From Bacillus sp. FJAT-22090 (GTDB lineage Bacteria > Bacillota > Bacilli > Bacillales_A > Planococcaceae): DNA of 64,000 nucleotides. Position numbers and translations under genes: made by a program. A model generated the notes under the pieces. The model ran no database searches. It was not told the DNA's origin and was given only the letters and a program-made list of their open reading frames with translations. Shown here piece after piece: positions 1-10,886 of this stretch; within the stretch, counting starts at the first letter, position 1; every line of letters begins with the position of its first letter. The stretch is taken from positions 124,001 through 188,000 of the forward strand of contig NZ_VEBK01000007.1 of NCBI RefSeq assembly GCF_007676755.1. The letters run 5' to 3'.

Positions 1-1
1 T

Positions 2-379
2 TTTGAAGACAATACATTTGACTATGTCACTATAGGTTTTGGTTTAAGAAATGTACCAGATTACAAACAAGTACTGAGTGAAATGCATCGGGTTGCAAAA
101 CCAGGAGGCATGATTGTCTGTCTTGAAACATCGCAACCAGACTCTAAATTGTTTAATGCAGCTTTTCGTTTATATTTCCGATTCATCATGCCTATATTTG
201 GTAAATTATTTGCTAAAAGTTATAAAGAGTATTCTTGGCTACAAGAGTCAGCGAAAGACTTTCCGAATCGAGCAGAGCTAACAAAATTATTTGAAGCAGT
301 TGGAGCGGTGAGTGTAACGAGCAAACCATATAGTGGTGGTGCGGCGGCAAGGCATATTGGTTTTAAAAAAGATATTTAA
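2..379 (+). CDS. menG: Demethylmenaquinone methyltransferase, C-terminal part (window-edge partial)
   Basis: This is the 3' part of the gene; the reading frame is already open at base 2, so the start lies upstream of the window. The enzyme methylates demethylmenaquinone to menaquinone using S-adenosylmethionine. The visible part has the UbiE/MenG features [16 protein letters not shown], the H-R-V-A-K-P-G-G strand after the SAM fold, and the C-terminal [11 protein letters not shown]. It is followed 20 bp later by hepT, the same menG-hepT order as in B. subtilis, where hepS lies just upstream. The call rests on motif and position; only about 125 residues are visible. Confidence 0.93.
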   Translation, partial: FEDNTFDYVTIGFGLRNVPDYKQVLSEMHRVAKPGGMIVCLETSQPDSKLFNAAFRLYFRFIMPIFGKLFAKSYKEYSWLQESAKDFPNRAELTKLFEAVGAVSVTSKPYSGGAAARHIGFKKDI

Positions 380-399
380 GTGGGAGAAGGTTTAGATCT

Positions 400-1374
400 G
401 TGGATAAGATGAAGTTGAAATTACTTTATTCCGATTTAAAATCGGATTTGGATGTCATAGAAAAAGAACTAGCAGTAGCTGTGAATTCTTCCTCCCACTT
501 ATTAAATGAAGCTTCTCTTCATTTACTTCTCGCTGGAGGAAAACGAATTCGTCCTGTTTTTGTTTTACTTGCAGCGAAGTTCGGAAACTATTCGATTGAA
601 TCCATTAAGAATGTCGCTGTTCCAATTGAGCTTATACATATGGCGTCTCTCGTACATGACGATGTGATAGACGATGCAGAAACTAGAAGAGGCAGAGAGA
701 CGGTAAAAGCACAGTGGAATAACAGGGTAGCAATGTATACAGGTGATTTTCTTTTTGCCAAAGCGATAGAATACATAACAGCATTACAAAATACATATGC
801 ACATGAAGTGTTATCCCATACAATGATTGAACTATGTATAGGAGAGATTATTCAAATTGAGGATAAGCGCTTTTTAGACCAAACTGTTCGAGATTACTTA
901 AGACGAATAAAACGAAAAACCGCTATATTAATCTCTGCTAGTTGCGAATTAGGAGCAATCGCTTCTGGAGCGGATGATAAAACGGTAAAACATTTAAAGC
1001 AATTTGGTTATTACGTTGGAATGTCATTCCAAATTATTGATGATATTTTAGATATCACTTCTACCGATGAACAATTAGGGAAACCAGCCGGAAGTGATTT
1101 ATTACAAGGGAATATAACGTTACCTGTTTTATATGCAAAAAGCGAACCGGCTATTGTCAACTTATTACATGCTATGTTTGAAGGAACAATATCGGAAACA
1201 GATAAGCAAAAACTATTAAACAAGATTCGAAACTCGGATGGAATTATTAAGGCGAAACAAGTAAGTAATCTTTACTTGCAAAAAGCACTTGATGAAGTGA
1301 AGCAATTGCCTTCGAATTCTGCTAAAAAATCTCTACAAAATATTGCATTATTTATGAGTAAACGCAAATTTTGA
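400..1374 (+). CDS. hepT: Heptaprenyl diphosphate synthase component II
   Basis: Catalytic subunit making the C35 side chain of menaquinone-7 from farnesyl diphosphate and isopentenyl diphosphate. Both aspartate-rich motifs are present: DDVIDDAETRRG near residues 87-98 and DDILD near 214-218; GGKRIRP (46-52) binds diphosphate. Length 324 is normal for the family. The GTG start at 400 is chosen because GGGAGAAGG lies 9 bp upstream; an ATG at 409 is too far from it. Activity in Bacillus needs the small partner HepS, expected upstream of the window. With menG it supplies the quinone used by the qcr complex encoded later here. Confidence 0.95.
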   Translation: MDKMKLKLLYSDLKSDLDVIEKELAVAVNSSSHLLNEASLHLLLAGGKRIRPVFVLLAAKFGNYSIESIKNVAVPIELIHMASLVHDDVIDDAETRRGRETVKAQWNNRVAMYTGDFLFAKAIEYITALQNTYAHEVLSHTMIELCIGEIIQIEDKRFLDQTVRDYLRRIKRKTAILISASCELGAIASGADDKTVKHLKQFGYYVGMSFQIIDDILDITSTDEQLGKPAGSDLLQGNITLPVLYAKSEPAIVNLLHAMFEGTISETDKQKLLNKIRNSDGIIKAKQVSNLYLQKALDEVKQLPSNSAKKSLQNIALFMSKRKF

Positions 1375-1402
1375 TAGTGTTCAGCTTCGAATGCGAATTT
1401 AA

Positions 1403-1431
1403 TTGAAAATATTAGCTTATAGTGATACTAT
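1403..1431 (+). promoter_or_regulatory. SigA-type promoter for ndk
   Basis: A -35 box TTGAAA (1403-1408) and a -10 box TACTAT (1426-1431) are separated by exactly 17 bp, in the hepT-ndk gap and about 50 bp before the ndk start. It is a good sequence match but untested. Confidence 0.6.
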
Positions 1432-1482
1432 TTTTAACGGTGGAGAAATTTAATCCATTATATATTTGAAGGAGTGTTATTC

Positions 1483-1929
1483 ATGGAAAAAACATTTTTA
1501 ATGGTAAAACCTGACGGCGTACAACGTAATTTAATCGGTGAAATCGTAAGTCGTTTTGAGAAAAAAGGATATCAACTAGTTGGAGCAAAATTAATGCAAA
1601 TTCCAACTGAATTAGCAGAACAACATTACGGCGAGCATAAAGAACGCCCATTCTTCGGCGAATTAGTAGAATTCATCACTTCTGGACCAGTTTTCGCAAT
1701 GGTTTGGGAAGGTGAAAATGTTATCTCAACAGCTCGTCTTATGATGGGTGCAACAAACCCTAAAGAATCTGCTCCTGGAACTATCCGTGGAGACTTCGCA
1801 GTAACTGTTGGAAAAAACATTATCCACGGTTCTGACTCACCAGAAAGCGCTGAACGCGAAATCGGCTTATTCTTCAAACAAGAAGAATTAGTAGCATACG
1901 CGAAAGATGCTAACAACTGGATTAACTAA
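1483..1929 (+). CDS. ndk: Nucleoside diphosphate kinase
   Basis: Transfers the gamma-phosphate from ATP to nucleoside diphosphates, balancing NTP and dNTP pools in the cytosol. At 148 residues it has the canonical length. The active-site histidine lies in [12 protein letters not shown] (His115), with the phosphate-binding region RGDFAV before it. The ATG at 1483 is preferred over an in-frame GTG at 1474, because GAAGGAG lies about 8 bp before the ATG and overlaps the GTG. It has its own promoter and a strong terminator, so it is probably a single-gene unit. Confidence 0.97.
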   Translation: MEKTFLMVKPDGVQRNLIGEIVSRFEKKGYQLVGAKLMQIPTELAEQHYGEHKERPFFGELVEFITSGPVFAMVWEGENVISTARLMMGATNPKESAPGTIRGDFAVTVGKNIIHGSDSPESAEREIGLFFKQEELVAYAKDANNWIN

Positions 1930-1940
1930 TAATTTTTAAA

Positions 1941-1978
1941 AGAGCCTGAAATGACATTGTCATTTCAGGCTCTTTTTT
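1941..1978 (+). terminator. Rho-independent terminator of ndk
   Basis: A near-perfect 14-16 bp inverted repeat (AGAGCCTGAAATGAC with its complement) is followed by a run of T. It starts 11 bp after the ndk stop. Confidence 0.93.
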
Positions 1979-3154
<1,176 letters not shown>

Positions 3155-3184
3155 GCTGCTCAATTAAATATTGAGCGGTTTTCT
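3155..3184 (+). terminator. Terminator of cheR
   Basis: GCTCAAT (3158-3164) pairs with ATTGAGC (3170-3176), followed by GGTTTTCTTC. The stem is short and of moderate strength; it starts directly after the cheR stop. Confidence 0.65.
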
Positions 3185-3207
3185 TCTATACTTTGAACTA
3201 TATTTTA

Positions 3208-3216
3208 TGTTATAGT
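3208..3216 (+). promoter_or_regulatory. Extended -10 promoter of the aro operon
   Basis: TG-T-TATAGT is an extended -10 element (TGnTATAAT type) 41 bp before the aroC start and just after the cheR terminator. There is no convincing -35 box at 17 bp, as is common for extended -10 promoters. Confidence 0.5.
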
Positions 3217-3256
3217 GGAATACAAATACTTTAGCGAGTTGAAGGGGGAAAGTGTT

Positions 3257-4438
3257 GTGCGTTATTTAACAGCAGGTGAGTCACATGGACCACAACTTAC
3301 AGCCATTATTGAAGGGTTACCAGCCCAATTAGAGATTACGAGTGAACAAATAAATAAAGAATTAAAGCGTCGCCAAGGTGGTCATGGGCGTGGAAGAAGA
3401 ATGCAGATTGAAAAGGATACTGTAGCTATTACGGCAGGAGTGCGCCATGGAAAATCGTTAGGCTCTCCCGTTTGTCTTGTAGTTAACAATGATGATTGGA
3501 AACACTGGACAAATATTATGGGCATTGAACCACTTGGTGAAGAAGTGGATCCAGAAGATATTAAAAGACAAATTACGAGACCGCGTCCCGGTCATGCAGA
3601 TTTAGTTGGCGGCATGAAGTATGGTCATCGTGATTTGCGAAATGTATTAGAGCGTTCTTCTGCGCGAGAAACGACTGTACGAGTTGCGGTAGGGGCAGTT
3701 GCAAAACAATTTCTAAAAGAGTTAGGAATCTCCATCGTTGCCCATGTAACGAAAATTGGAGGAATTCAAGCGGATTTAAATCGAGCGACTGGAAAAACAA
3801 TAGAAGAGATTAGAGAAATAGTAGAAGCAGATCCTGTCTATTGTTTGGATTCTGAAGCTTCTGAAAAAATGGTAGAAGCGATTGATCATGCGAAAAAAGC
3901 TGGTGATACAATTGGCGGAGTTGTAGAAGTAATCATTTCTGGAATGCCGGCAGGTGTAGGGAGCTATGTTCATTATGATCGTAAGCTTGATGCAAAACTT
4001 GCGATGGCTATGATGAGTATTAATGCATTTAAAGGAGTAGAGATTGGGTTAGGGTTTGAGATGGCGAATTTGTTTGGGAGTCAGGTGCATGACCAAATTT
4101 CTTGGAGTGAGGAAGAAGGCTATACACGAGATACAAATCGTCTAGGGGGCTTAGAAGGTGGAATGTCGACTGGAATGCCGATTGTCGTTAGAGGAGTTAT
4201 GAAACCAATTCCAACATTATATAAACCATTACAAAGTGTCGATATTGATACAAAAGAGCCTTTTAAAGCAAGTATCGAACGTTCAGATAGCTGTGCAGTA
4301 CCAGCTGCTTCTGTAGTTGCTGAAGCAGTTATTGCATGGGAAATTGCAGCAGCAGTACTGGATACATTCAATGGAGATAGAATGGATTCCTTAAAAGTGG
4401 AGATTGAAAGACATCGAGATTATACGAAGGGGTTTTAA
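3257..4438 (+). CDS. aroC: Chorismate synthase
   Basis: Converts 5-enolpyruvylshikimate-3-phosphate to chorismate using reduced FMN, the last shikimate-pathway step (called aroF in B. subtilis). Signatures are TAGESHGP near residues 5-12, GHGRGRRM, and the arginine-rich LERSSARET region. From the GTG at 3257 the product is 393 residues, near the B. subtilis length of 390; GAAGGGGG lies 8-9 bp upstream. An upstream in-frame start at 3215 would add 14 unrelated residues. First gene of the tightly packed aroC-aroB-aroH-hisC-tyrA-aroA series. Confidence 0.95.
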   Translation: MRYLTAGESHGPQLTAIIEGLPAQLEITSEQINKELKRRQGGHGRGRRMQIEKDTVAITAGVRHGKSLGSPVCLVVNNDDWKHWTNIMGIEPLGEEVDPEDIKRQITRPRPGHADLVGGMKYGHRDLRNVLERSSARETTVRVAVGAVAKQFLKELGISIVAHVTKIGGIQADLNRATGKTIEEIREIVEADPVYCLDSEASEKMVEAIDHAKKAGDTIGGVVEVIISGMPAGVGSYVHYDRKLDAKLAMAMMSINAFKGVEIGLGFEMANLFGSQVHDQISWSEEEGYTRDTNRLGGLEGGMSTGMPIVVRGVMKPIPTLYKPLQSVDIDTKEPFKASIERSDSCAVPAASVVAEAVIAWEIAAAVLDTFNGDRMDSLKVEIERHRDYTKGF

Positions 4439-4441
4439 TAG

Positions 4442-5533
4442 ATGATTATCCCAGTAAGAACGAAAGATGCATCTTATAAAGTTTATTTAGGGGAAAATAT
4501 ATTGAGTGAGTTTTGTATTCGACATACAGAAGCATTAGCAAAGGCCGATAAGCTTGTCATCATCACAGACGAGCATGTATGGGCTTTACATGAAGAGTAT
4601 GTACGCGAACATTTTACACACCCGTTTAAACTTTATATCGTTCCAAATGGAGAGGCATGTAAAACATTCGAATCGTATTTCGATGTGCAAACGTTTCTAT
4701 TGAATGAGAATTGTTCTAGAAACTCGTGTTTATTTGCATTGGGCGGAGGAGCAGTTGGAGACTTAACAGGTTTTGTGGCAGCTACATTCATGCGAGGAAT
4801 CCCGTTTTATCAGATTCCTACGACTATTTTAGCGCATGATAGCGCAGTAGGGGGCAAGACTGCCATAAATCACCCGAATGGAAAGAATATGATTGGTGCA
4901 TTCTATCAGCCAAAAGAAGTTATTTATGACTTTCATTTCCTAGCAACGCTTCCGATAGTGGAGGTTCGTTCAGGCCTTGCAGAAGTGATCAAACATGCAT
5001 TAATAAGTGATTCTCAATGGGTAAATGAATTTTTCACAATTTCCCAAATAGAATCTATCAAAAAAGAGGAGCTACTGCATTGGCTAGAAAAAGGAATCCA
5101 TGTAAAGGCACATATTGTTGAACTAGATGAAAAAGAGCAGTCCTATCGTAAATATTTAAATTTTGGTCATACATATGGACATGCGATTGAGGCTACTGTT
5201 GGTTATGGCAAAATCACGCACGGTGAAGCAGTTATGATTGGCATGATACCAGCCTTAATGCTAAGCGAAATTCATGGTAAAGTAGAAAAAGGTTTTGCAA
5301 AAAATATATTTTTTTTAGTTAATAGACTAGGATATGATTTTCAGTATGTACTTGATTGTTCATTTGAACGGTTAGCGAGCTTTATGTTAAAAGATAAGAA
5401 AACAACAAATGGTGAGCTCCACTTTGCTTTACTAGAAGAAGTTGGTGCTCCATTTGTGAAAGTTATTTCGATGGATGAAGTGAAAAAATGTGATGAGCAA
5501 TTAAGGAAGTGGGTCAAGGGGGAGTTTAATTGA
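4442..5533 (+). CDS. aroB: 3-dehydroquinate synthase
   Basis: NAD-dependent, metal-requiring cyclase turning DAHP into 3-dehydroquinate. The glycine-rich NAD site GGGAVGDLTGF (101-111) and the block PTTILAHDSAVGGKTAIN (127-144) are intact. The metal ligands follow in GLAEVIKHALI, FGHTYGHAIE and the later THGEAV. Length 363 matches B. subtilis (362). The ATG lies 3 bp after the aroC stop, so translation is probably coupled. The stop overlaps the aroH start. Confidence 0.96.
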   Translation: MIIPVRTKDASYKVYLGENILSEFCIRHTEALAKADKLVIITDEHVWALHEEYVREHFTHPFKLYIVPNGEACKTFESYFDVQTFLLNENCSRNSCLFALGGGAVGDLTGFVAATFMRGIPFYQIPTTILAHDSAVGGKTAINHPNGKNMIGAFYQPKEVIYDFHFLATLPIVEVRSGLAEVIKHALISDSQWVNEFFTISQIESIKKEELLHWLEKGIHVKAHIVELDEKEQSYRKYLNFGHTYGHAIEATVGYGKITHGEAVMIGMIPALMLSEIHGKVEKGFAKNIFFLVNRLGYDFQYVLDCSFERLASFMLKDKKTTNGELHFALLEEVGAPFVKVISMDEVKKCDEQLRKWVKGEFN

Positions 5534-5892
5534 TAAGAGGAGTAAGAGGTGCCACAACAGTAGAAGCAGATATAAATGAGGAAGTACTACAAGAAACCGC
5601 ACGTCTTGTGCAGGAAATGGCTAATGCCAATAATATCAGTCCTGAAGATATTGCATCCGTTATTATTTCTACGACACCAGACATCACGTCGGCATTCCCT
5701 GCAAGAGCAGTGAGAAGTTTGTCTGGTTGGACGTATGTACCGGTTATGTGTACACACGAAATGAATGTTCCAAATGGTTTGGAAAAGTGTATCAGACTAT
5801 TAATGCATGTCAATACAGTAAAAGGACAACAGGAGATTCAACATATTTACTTGAACAATGCTGTTCAACTAAGACCTGATTTAGTCAAATAA
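5530..5892 (+). CDS. aroH: Chorismate mutase, AroH class
   Basis: Rearranges chorismate to prephenate, the committed step towards phenylalanine and tyrosine. Sequence blocks IRGVRGATTVE at the N-terminus and ARAVRSLSGWTYVPV mid-protein belong to the monofunctional trimeric AroH fold, unlike the helical AroQ type. It starts at TTG 5530, overlapping the aroB stop codon by 4 bp, behind AAGGGGGAG. It has 120 residues against 127 in B. subtilis. In B. subtilis trpEDCFBA follows; here hisC follows after 25 bp. Confidence 0.95.
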   Translation: MIRGVRGATTVEADINEEVLQETARLVQEMANANNISPEDIASVIISTTPDITSAFPARAVRSLSGWTYVPVMCTHEMNVPNGLEKCIRLLMHVNTVKGQQEIQHIYLNNAVQLRPDLVK

Positions 5893-5917
5893 TAAATAAG
5901 AAGCGAGGATTCTTTAG

Positions 5918-7018
5918 ATGAAATTCAAAAAACAAATTGCTGGTCTTCAAGCATACCAGCCTGGCAAAACAACAGAAGAAGTAAAACAAATGTTCAACTT
6001 AGATAAAGTAACGAAGCTTGCATCCAATGAGAATCCTTATGGAGCTTCTGCAAAAGTAAAGGAATATCTGGATAATGTGACAATCGATTATGCTATTTAT
6101 CCAGATGGCTATGCCTCCAGGCTTCGTTCAGCTGTAGCTAAACATGTAAATGTTTCAGAAAAACAGTTATTATTTGGCAATGGATCAGATGATAATATTT
6201 TAATCGTTTCTCGTGCTCTTCTACAACCAGGGCTAAATACAGTGCTAGCAGATGTTACATTTGGCCAATACAAGCATAATGCGATTGTGGAAGGTGCAGA
6301 AGTTCGAACGGTTCCGCTCCTTTTAAATGGAGAACATGATTTGGATAGTATGGCTGCAGAAGTAGATGAAAATACAGCAATCGTTTGGGTTTGTAATCCT
6401 AATAATCCAACGGGTACACTTATACCTAGCGACAAAATTCAAGCATTCGTCAAAAAGGTTCCTAGTGATGTGCTAATCGTACTGGATGAAGCTTATACAG
6501 AATACATAACAGATGACACATATCAGGATTCTATTAGCTTATTGAAAGAACATCCAAATGTTTTGATTATGCGTACTTTTTCAAAAGCATATGGGCTAGC
6601 TAGTTTCCGAATTGGATATGCCATTGGTTCAGAAGAAGTGATCAGTCAATTGGAACCGCTACGCGAACCTTTTAATAATACAGTTTTAAGTCAAGAAGTT
6701 GCCATCATTGGATTAGAAGACCAAGCTTTTATAGAGGCGTGTAAGGAAAAAAATAATGTTGGGAAAGCACAGTTCGAAGCATATTGCCAAGAACGTAATC
6801 TCCATATATATCCTTCTCAAACTAACTTTGTTTTAATGGAAGTGAAAGCGGACAGTGATAAAGTTTTTCAAGGATTGATGCAACGTGGATTTATCGTTCG
6901 AAGTGGTAACGTGTTAGGAAAACCTGGTTACCTTCGCATTACAATTGGGACGGAAGCAGAAAATGCGGGGCTGCTGCAAAAATTAGATGAAGTGCTAACA
7001 GAAGAAGGCGTTCTGTAA
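5918..7018 (+). CDS. hisC: Histidinol-phosphate / aromatic aminotransferase
   Basis: PLP-dependent class I/II aminotransferase. In B. subtilis the enzyme at this site works in histidine synthesis and also transaminates aromatic keto acids, which fits its place among aro genes. Visible features are KLASNENPYG (33-42), the cofactor loop NPNNPTG (160-166), DEAY (190-193) and the Schiff-base lysine in FSKAYGLASFRIGY (Lys223). Length 366 is standard. The TAA stop overlaps the tyrA ATG by one base. Confidence 0.95.
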   Translation: MKFKKQIAGLQAYQPGKTTEEVKQMFNLDKVTKLASNENPYGASAKVKEYLDNVTIDYAIYPDGYASRLRSAVAKHVNVSEKQLLFGNGSDDNILIVSRALLQPGLNTVLADVTFGQYKHNAIVEGAEVRTVPLLLNGEHDLDSMAAEVDENTAIVWVCNPNNPTGTLIPSDKIQAFVKKVPSDVLIVLDEAYTEYITDDTYQDSISLLKEHPNVLIMRTFSKAYGLASFRIGYAIGSEEVISQLEPLREPFNNTVLSQEVAIIGLEDQAFIEACKEKNNVGKAQFEAYCQERNLHIYPSQTNFVLMEVKADSDKVFQGLMQRGFIVRSGNVLGKPGYLRITIGTEAENAGLLQKLDEVLTEEGVL

Positions 7019-8118
7019 TGAAGCAAACAATTTTCATCATTGGGCTTGGCCTCATAGGAGGATCATTGGCCCTTGGTTTGAAACGAAATGAAGAAGTCTC
7101 CATTATCGGTTATGATGCAAATACCCACGCACTCCGGACCGCTAAAAGAATTGGAGTCATTGATGAGATGGCCGTCCAGATGAAAGAAGCAGCAGAGCTT
7201 GCAGATATCATAATTTTTGCTACCCCAGTGAATGAAACAATCCGATTGATGGGCGAGTTATCCAATTGGAGACTAAAAGAAGACGTAATTGTTACAGATA
7301 CTGGTAGTACAAAAAATGAAATTATGAAGGCAGGGTTAGTACTAAAAGAGTTAGGCATCACCTTTATCGGCGGGCATCCAATGGCAGGCTCGCATAAGAG
7401 CGGAGTAGAAGCAGCGAGAGCACATTTGTTTGAAAATGCCTATTATTTATTAACTCCTTTTCCAAATGAAAATGAAGAAGAAGTAAATATGCTGACGAAC
7501 TTATTACAAGTAACAAAAGCAAAAATTGTACAAGTGAATGCTGAAGAACATGATCATATGACAGCTGTAGTAAGTCATTTTCCTCATTTAGTTGCAGCTT
7601 CGCTCGTGCATCAGCTGGCAGGAGAGAACGAACAATTTCCCTTCACGAAGCAATTGGCAGCAGGGGGGTTCCGCGATTTAACAAGAATTGCATCGTCAAA
7701 TCCTATTATGTGGCGAGATATTACAGTTCAAAATCGTAAAGAATTGAGCAATCAATTACAACTGTGGACGGAGGAAATGATTTATTTGCAAAATCTTTTG
7801 TTACATGCAGAAGAGGACGATATTGAAGCATATTTTCAAAAAGCAAAACAAGTGCGAGATGAATTACCGATTACTGCTCAAGGTGCGATGTTTACTGTCT
7901 ATGATTTATATGTAGATGTACCTGACTATCCAGGAGTTATTTCGGAAATTACAGGATATCTTGCAAGAGACAGTATCAGTATCACAAATTTGCGCATTGT
8001 AGAAACTCGTGTAGATGTATTCGGTATTCTAGTTATTAGTTTTCAAACGATGGATGACCGAGCAAAAGCAGTAAAATGCATTGCGAAAAATACGACTTTT
8101 GAAACATATATTTCTTAA
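7018..8118 (+). CDS. tyrA: Prephenate dehydrogenase with C-terminal ACT domain
   Basis: NAD-dependent oxidative decarboxylation of prephenate to 4-hydroxyphenylpyruvate, towards tyrosine. The Rossmann motif GLGLIGGSLALGL lies at residues 9-21. The prephenate-binding HPMAGSHKSG follows, then the helical dimerisation domain. An ACT domain (about 295-366, with VPDYPGVISEIT and ISITNLRIVE) suggests allosteric feedback, most likely by tyrosine. Coupled to hisC by a 1-bp overlap. Confidence 0.95.
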   Translation: MKQTIFIIGLGLIGGSLALGLKRNEEVSIIGYDANTHALRTAKRIGVIDEMAVQMKEAAELADIIIFATPVNETIRLMGELSNWRLKEDVIVTDTGSTKNEIMKAGLVLKELGITFIGGHPMAGSHKSGVEAARAHLFENAYYLLTPFPNENEEEVNMLTNLLQVTKAKIVQVNAEEHDHMTAVVSHFPHLVAASLVHQLAGENEQFPFTKQLAAGGFRDLTRIASSNPIMWRDITVQNRKELSNQLQLWTEEMIYLQNLLLHAEEDDIEAYFQKAKQVRDELPITAQGAMFTVYDLYVDVPDYPGVISEITGYLARDSISITNLRIVETRVDVFGILVISFQTMDDRAKAVKCIAKNTTFETYIS

Positions 8119-8133
8119 GGGAGGAGAATGAGG

Positions 8134-9426
8134 ATGAGTAAAGTATTAGATTATGGACAGCCTTCTTTACGAGGTTCGCTCCGTATTCCTGGAGATAAAT
8201 CAGTATCGCATCGATCGATTATGTTTGGAGCGATAGCTGAAGGTACTACTACTGTAGAAGGATTTCTACAAAGCGATGATTGTCTTGCAACGATAGATTG
8301 CTTCTCTAAGCTGGGTGTAGAAATAGCTGTGGAGGGCGAAAAAGTACGCATCGAAAGCAACGGGATTGAAGCGTGGAAAGAGCCTAATGAAATTTTGTAT
8401 ACGGGCAACTCTGGCACAACAACGCGTCTAATGCTTGGCATTCTTGCTGGATCCCATGTTTCTTCCGTCCTTATAGGGGATGAATCGATTCAAAAACGCC
8501 CAATGAAACGAGTAACTGCTCCTTTAAAGCAAATGGGAGCGAAGTTGATTGGAAGAGAAAATAGCCAATTTACTCCGATCGCTGTAGAAGGTACGAATTT
8601 GAAATCCATTCAATATAAAATGCCAGTTGCAAGTGCCCAAGTGAAATCAGCAATCTTGTTCGCAGCCTTGCATGCGCAAGGGGAAACAGTTGTGGAAGAA
8701 ACAGAAACTTCACGTGACCATACAGAAAAAATGCTCCATCATTTTGGCGCAGATATTCAGGTGGATAACAAAACGATTCGTTTGCAAGGAGGACAAAAAC
8801 TTACGGGAACGCATGTCGTAATACCTGGAGATATTTCCTCAGCTGCATTCTTTTTAGCAGCGGGAGCTATCGTACCAAATAGTAAAATAACCTTGACCAA
8901 CGTTGGGTTAAATCCTACAAGAACTGGGATAATCGAAGTGCTCCAAGCAATGGGTGCTACATTTTCTATTAAAAATTTAGAAAATGCGAGCCATGAAGAA
9001 ATGGGAACTATTGAAATAGAAACCTCTTTACTAAAAGGCACTGAAATAGGTGGAGATTTAATACCTCGACTAATTGACGAAATTCCGATTATCGCTTTAC
9101 TCGCAACGCAAGCAGAAGGAAAAACGGTTATTAAAAATGCGGAAGAGCTAAAAGTGAAAGAAACAAATCGAATTGATGCAGTGGTGAATGAATTGAATAA
9201 GCTTGGTGCTAATGTTATAGCTACAGATGACGGCATGATCATCGAAGGCCCTACGTTCCTTAATGGAGCGGAAATAAAGACATATGGCGACCATCGTATT
9301 GGAATGATGGGGGCGATTGCTTCCCTCATTGCATCTGGTAGTATTACATTGGATGACCCAGCCTGTATATCAGTTTCCTATCCAAACTTTTTTGAGCAAT
9401 TGGACAGTGTGGTAGTCAGTAAGTAA
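8134..9426 (+). CDS. aroA: 5-enolpyruvylshikimate-3-phosphate synthase
   Basis: Transfers enolpyruvyl from PEP to shikimate-3-phosphate (aroE in B. subtilis). The N-terminal block [13 protein letters not shown], the [10 protein letters not shown] segment and the C-terminal [13 protein letters not shown] are all intact. The ATG at 8134 is chosen over 8128 because AAGGGAGGAG ends at 8126, too close for 8128 and well placed for 8134. This gives 430 residues (B. subtilis 428). Last gene of the aromatic block; hairpins follow. Confidence 0.96.
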   Translation: MSKVLDYGQPSLRGSLRIPGDKSVSHRSIMFGAIAEGTTTVEGFLQSDDCLATIDCFSKLGVEIAVEGEKVRIESNGIEAWKEPNEILYTGNSGTTTRLMLGILAGSHVSSVLIGDESIQKRPMKRVTAPLKQMGAKLIGRENSQFTPIAVEGTNLKSIQYKMPVASAQVKSAILFAALHAQGETVVEETETSRDHTEKMLHHFGADIQVDNKTIRLQGGQKLTGTHVVIPGDISSAAFFLAAGAIVPNSKITLTNVGLNPTRTGIIEVLQAMGATFSIKNLENASHEEMGTIEIETSLLKGTEIGGDLIPRLIDEIPIIALLATQAEGKTVIKNAEELKVKETNRIDAVVNELNKLGANVIATDDGMIIEGPTFLNGAEIKTYGDHRIGMMGAIASLIASGSITLDDPACISVSYPNFFEQLDSVVVSK

Positions 9427-9432
9427 AATATG

Positions 9433-9467
9433 AGACCAAGGAATGAACTGAAATAGCTTCTTGGTCT
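9433..9467 (+). terminator. Weak hairpin after aroA
   Basis: AGACCAAG pairs with CTTGGTCT across a 19-nt loop, followed by ATTCCATTTTTAT. It is a plausible but weak terminator. Confidence 0.4.
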
Positions 9468-9531
9468 ATTCCATTTTTATTCCAATTGTAATGAAATTAA
9501 TTATAAATACGACAAAATAATGTATATTCTT

Positions 9532-9563
9532 AAACTTCTAGTTCGCACTCTAGAGGTTTTTTT
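9532..9563 (+). terminator. Rho-independent terminator between aroA and ypiA
   Basis: AAACTTCTAG pairs with CTAGAGGTTT (one G-T wobble) around an 8-nt loop and runs directly into T residues. It is the stronger of two hairpins downstream of aroA. Confidence 0.75.
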
Positions 9564-9564
9564 C

Positions 9565-9593
9565 TTGTTCGTAACGAAATGTTCTTGTACGAT
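9565..9593 (+). promoter_or_regulatory. Promoter for the ypiA-ypiB-ypiF unit
   Basis: -35 TTGTTC (9565-9570) and -10 TACGAT (9588-9593) are spaced 17 bp apart, with TG directly before the -10, immediately after the terminator and 28 bp before the ypiA ATG. Confidence 0.5.
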
Positions 9594-9621
9594 AAAGACA
9601 TAAAGAAAGTATGGTGATGAT

Positions 9622-10866
9622 ATGGAAAAAATGATGCCTTTTATCCAAGCTATGGAAGAAGGAAATATAGAAAGAATCGAAGCGCTATTAGATGTTTTTT
9701 TTCTGGAAGGAAGTCCAGATGAGCAATACGAACTTGCAGATTTATTGGCACAATATGGATTCTTACAACAGGCGATACAAGTTCTGGAGCATTTACGTTT
9801 TTTATTTCCAGATGAAAATCAATTGCTAATAGATCAATCACAGCTCTTCTTAGAAATGGATAAAGAAGATGATGCATTGGAACTGCTTACCAGTGTGGAA
9901 AAAACAAGCGTGGCATATCCACAAGCCCTTTTAACATTAGCCGATTATTATCAAATGATTGGGCTGTATGAAGTAGCAGAGCAAAAGATTAATGAAGCGA
10001 TTGGCATAATGCCAAATGAGCCATTACTTCTCTATGCAAAAGGGGAGCTACTTTTTGAAACAGGTAGGTATTTAGAGGCTGCTAGGATCATGGAGGATTT
10101 GATCCCTATGCAACATGCAATTCCTGCAGTTGATTTGTCACTTAAGCTTGCAGAGATTTATAGTGCAGGAGCAGCATACGAAGAGGCGATTCCTTATTAT
10201 ACAGAAGCTTTGCAGAAGGAAGTGGCACCAGATGTTTTATTCCATGCGGCGTATGCCTCTTTCCAAGTACAGCATTATGATACTGCTGTGAAGCATTTGA
10301 CGGACTTATTGGAAATCGATCCAGACTATTTTTCAGGCTATATGCTGCTTGGAGAATCGTATGCGATGCTTGAGAAAAATGAAGAAGCGTTAAAAGCGAT
10401 TCAAGATGGTATAGCTAGAGACGAATTTGAAAAAGAATATTACTTATTTGCAGGTAAGATTTCGTTAAAATTGGGTAGAGTGAAAGAAGCAGAGTTATTC
10501 TTACGTGAGGCGATCGCATTAGATCCAGAATATATGGATGCAATTTTTATTCTTTCTTCTTTGTTTTCAACCGAAGAGAAGGATGAGGAGCTGATCGAAC
10601 TGTACGAAACATTGAAACAACAACAGTTTGAATGGTCTTCGATGTACCCGTTTCTTGCAGCTGCATATGAGCGTTTAGAATTATACGAAGAAGCATACGG
10701 ATTTTATAAGCTAGCATATACTGAACATAAGGAAGACGCTCCATTTTTAGAAAACTACGTTTATTTCCTACTTGAAGAAGGGAAAAGAGATGAAGCACAA
10801 GAGGTTGCGATGATATTACAAAAACTACAGCCTGAAAACAGTACGTGGTTTGATTTAGTCGATTAA
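9622..10866 (+). CDS. ypiA: Tetratricopeptide repeat protein YpiA
   Basis: A 414-residue, almost wholly helical protein made of successive TPR-like units, for example EEAIPYYTEALQ, AVKHLTDLLEIDPDY and EEAYGFYKLAYTEH. There is no signal peptide or membrane segment, so it is probably a cytosolic scaffold. Identity rests on the TPR composition and on position: the same gene precedes ypiB and ypiF before qcrA in B. subtilis. The molecular function cannot be read from the sequence. It ends 20 bp before ypiB. Confidence 0.85.
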   Translation: MEKMMPFIQAMEEGNIERIEALLDVFFLEGSPDEQYELADLLAQYGFLQQAIQVLEHLRFLFPDENQLLIDQSQLFLEMDKEDDALELLTSVEKTSVAYPQALLTLADYYQMIGLYEVAEQKINEAIGIMPNEPLLLYAKGELLFETGRYLEAARIMEDLIPMQHAIPAVDLSLKLAEIYSAGAAYEEAIPYYTEALQKEVAPDVLFHAAYASFQVQHYDTAVKHLTDLLEIDPDYFSGYMLLGESYAMLEKNEEALKAIQDGIARDEFEKEYYLFAGKISLKLGRVKEAELFLREAIALDPEYMDAIFILSSLFSTEEKDEELIELYETLKQQQFEWSSMYPFLAAAYERLELYEEAYGFYKLAYTEHKEDAPFLENYVYFLLEEGKRDEAQEVAMILQKLQPENSTWFDLVD

Positions 10867-10886
10867 AAAAAGGAAGGAGAGGTTAC

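Noticed and set aside
8757-9329. 190-codon minus-strand frame inside aroA
   Set aside because: Shadow of aroA, whose catalytic motifs are all intact on the + strand; no start signal and a composition typical of antisense frames.
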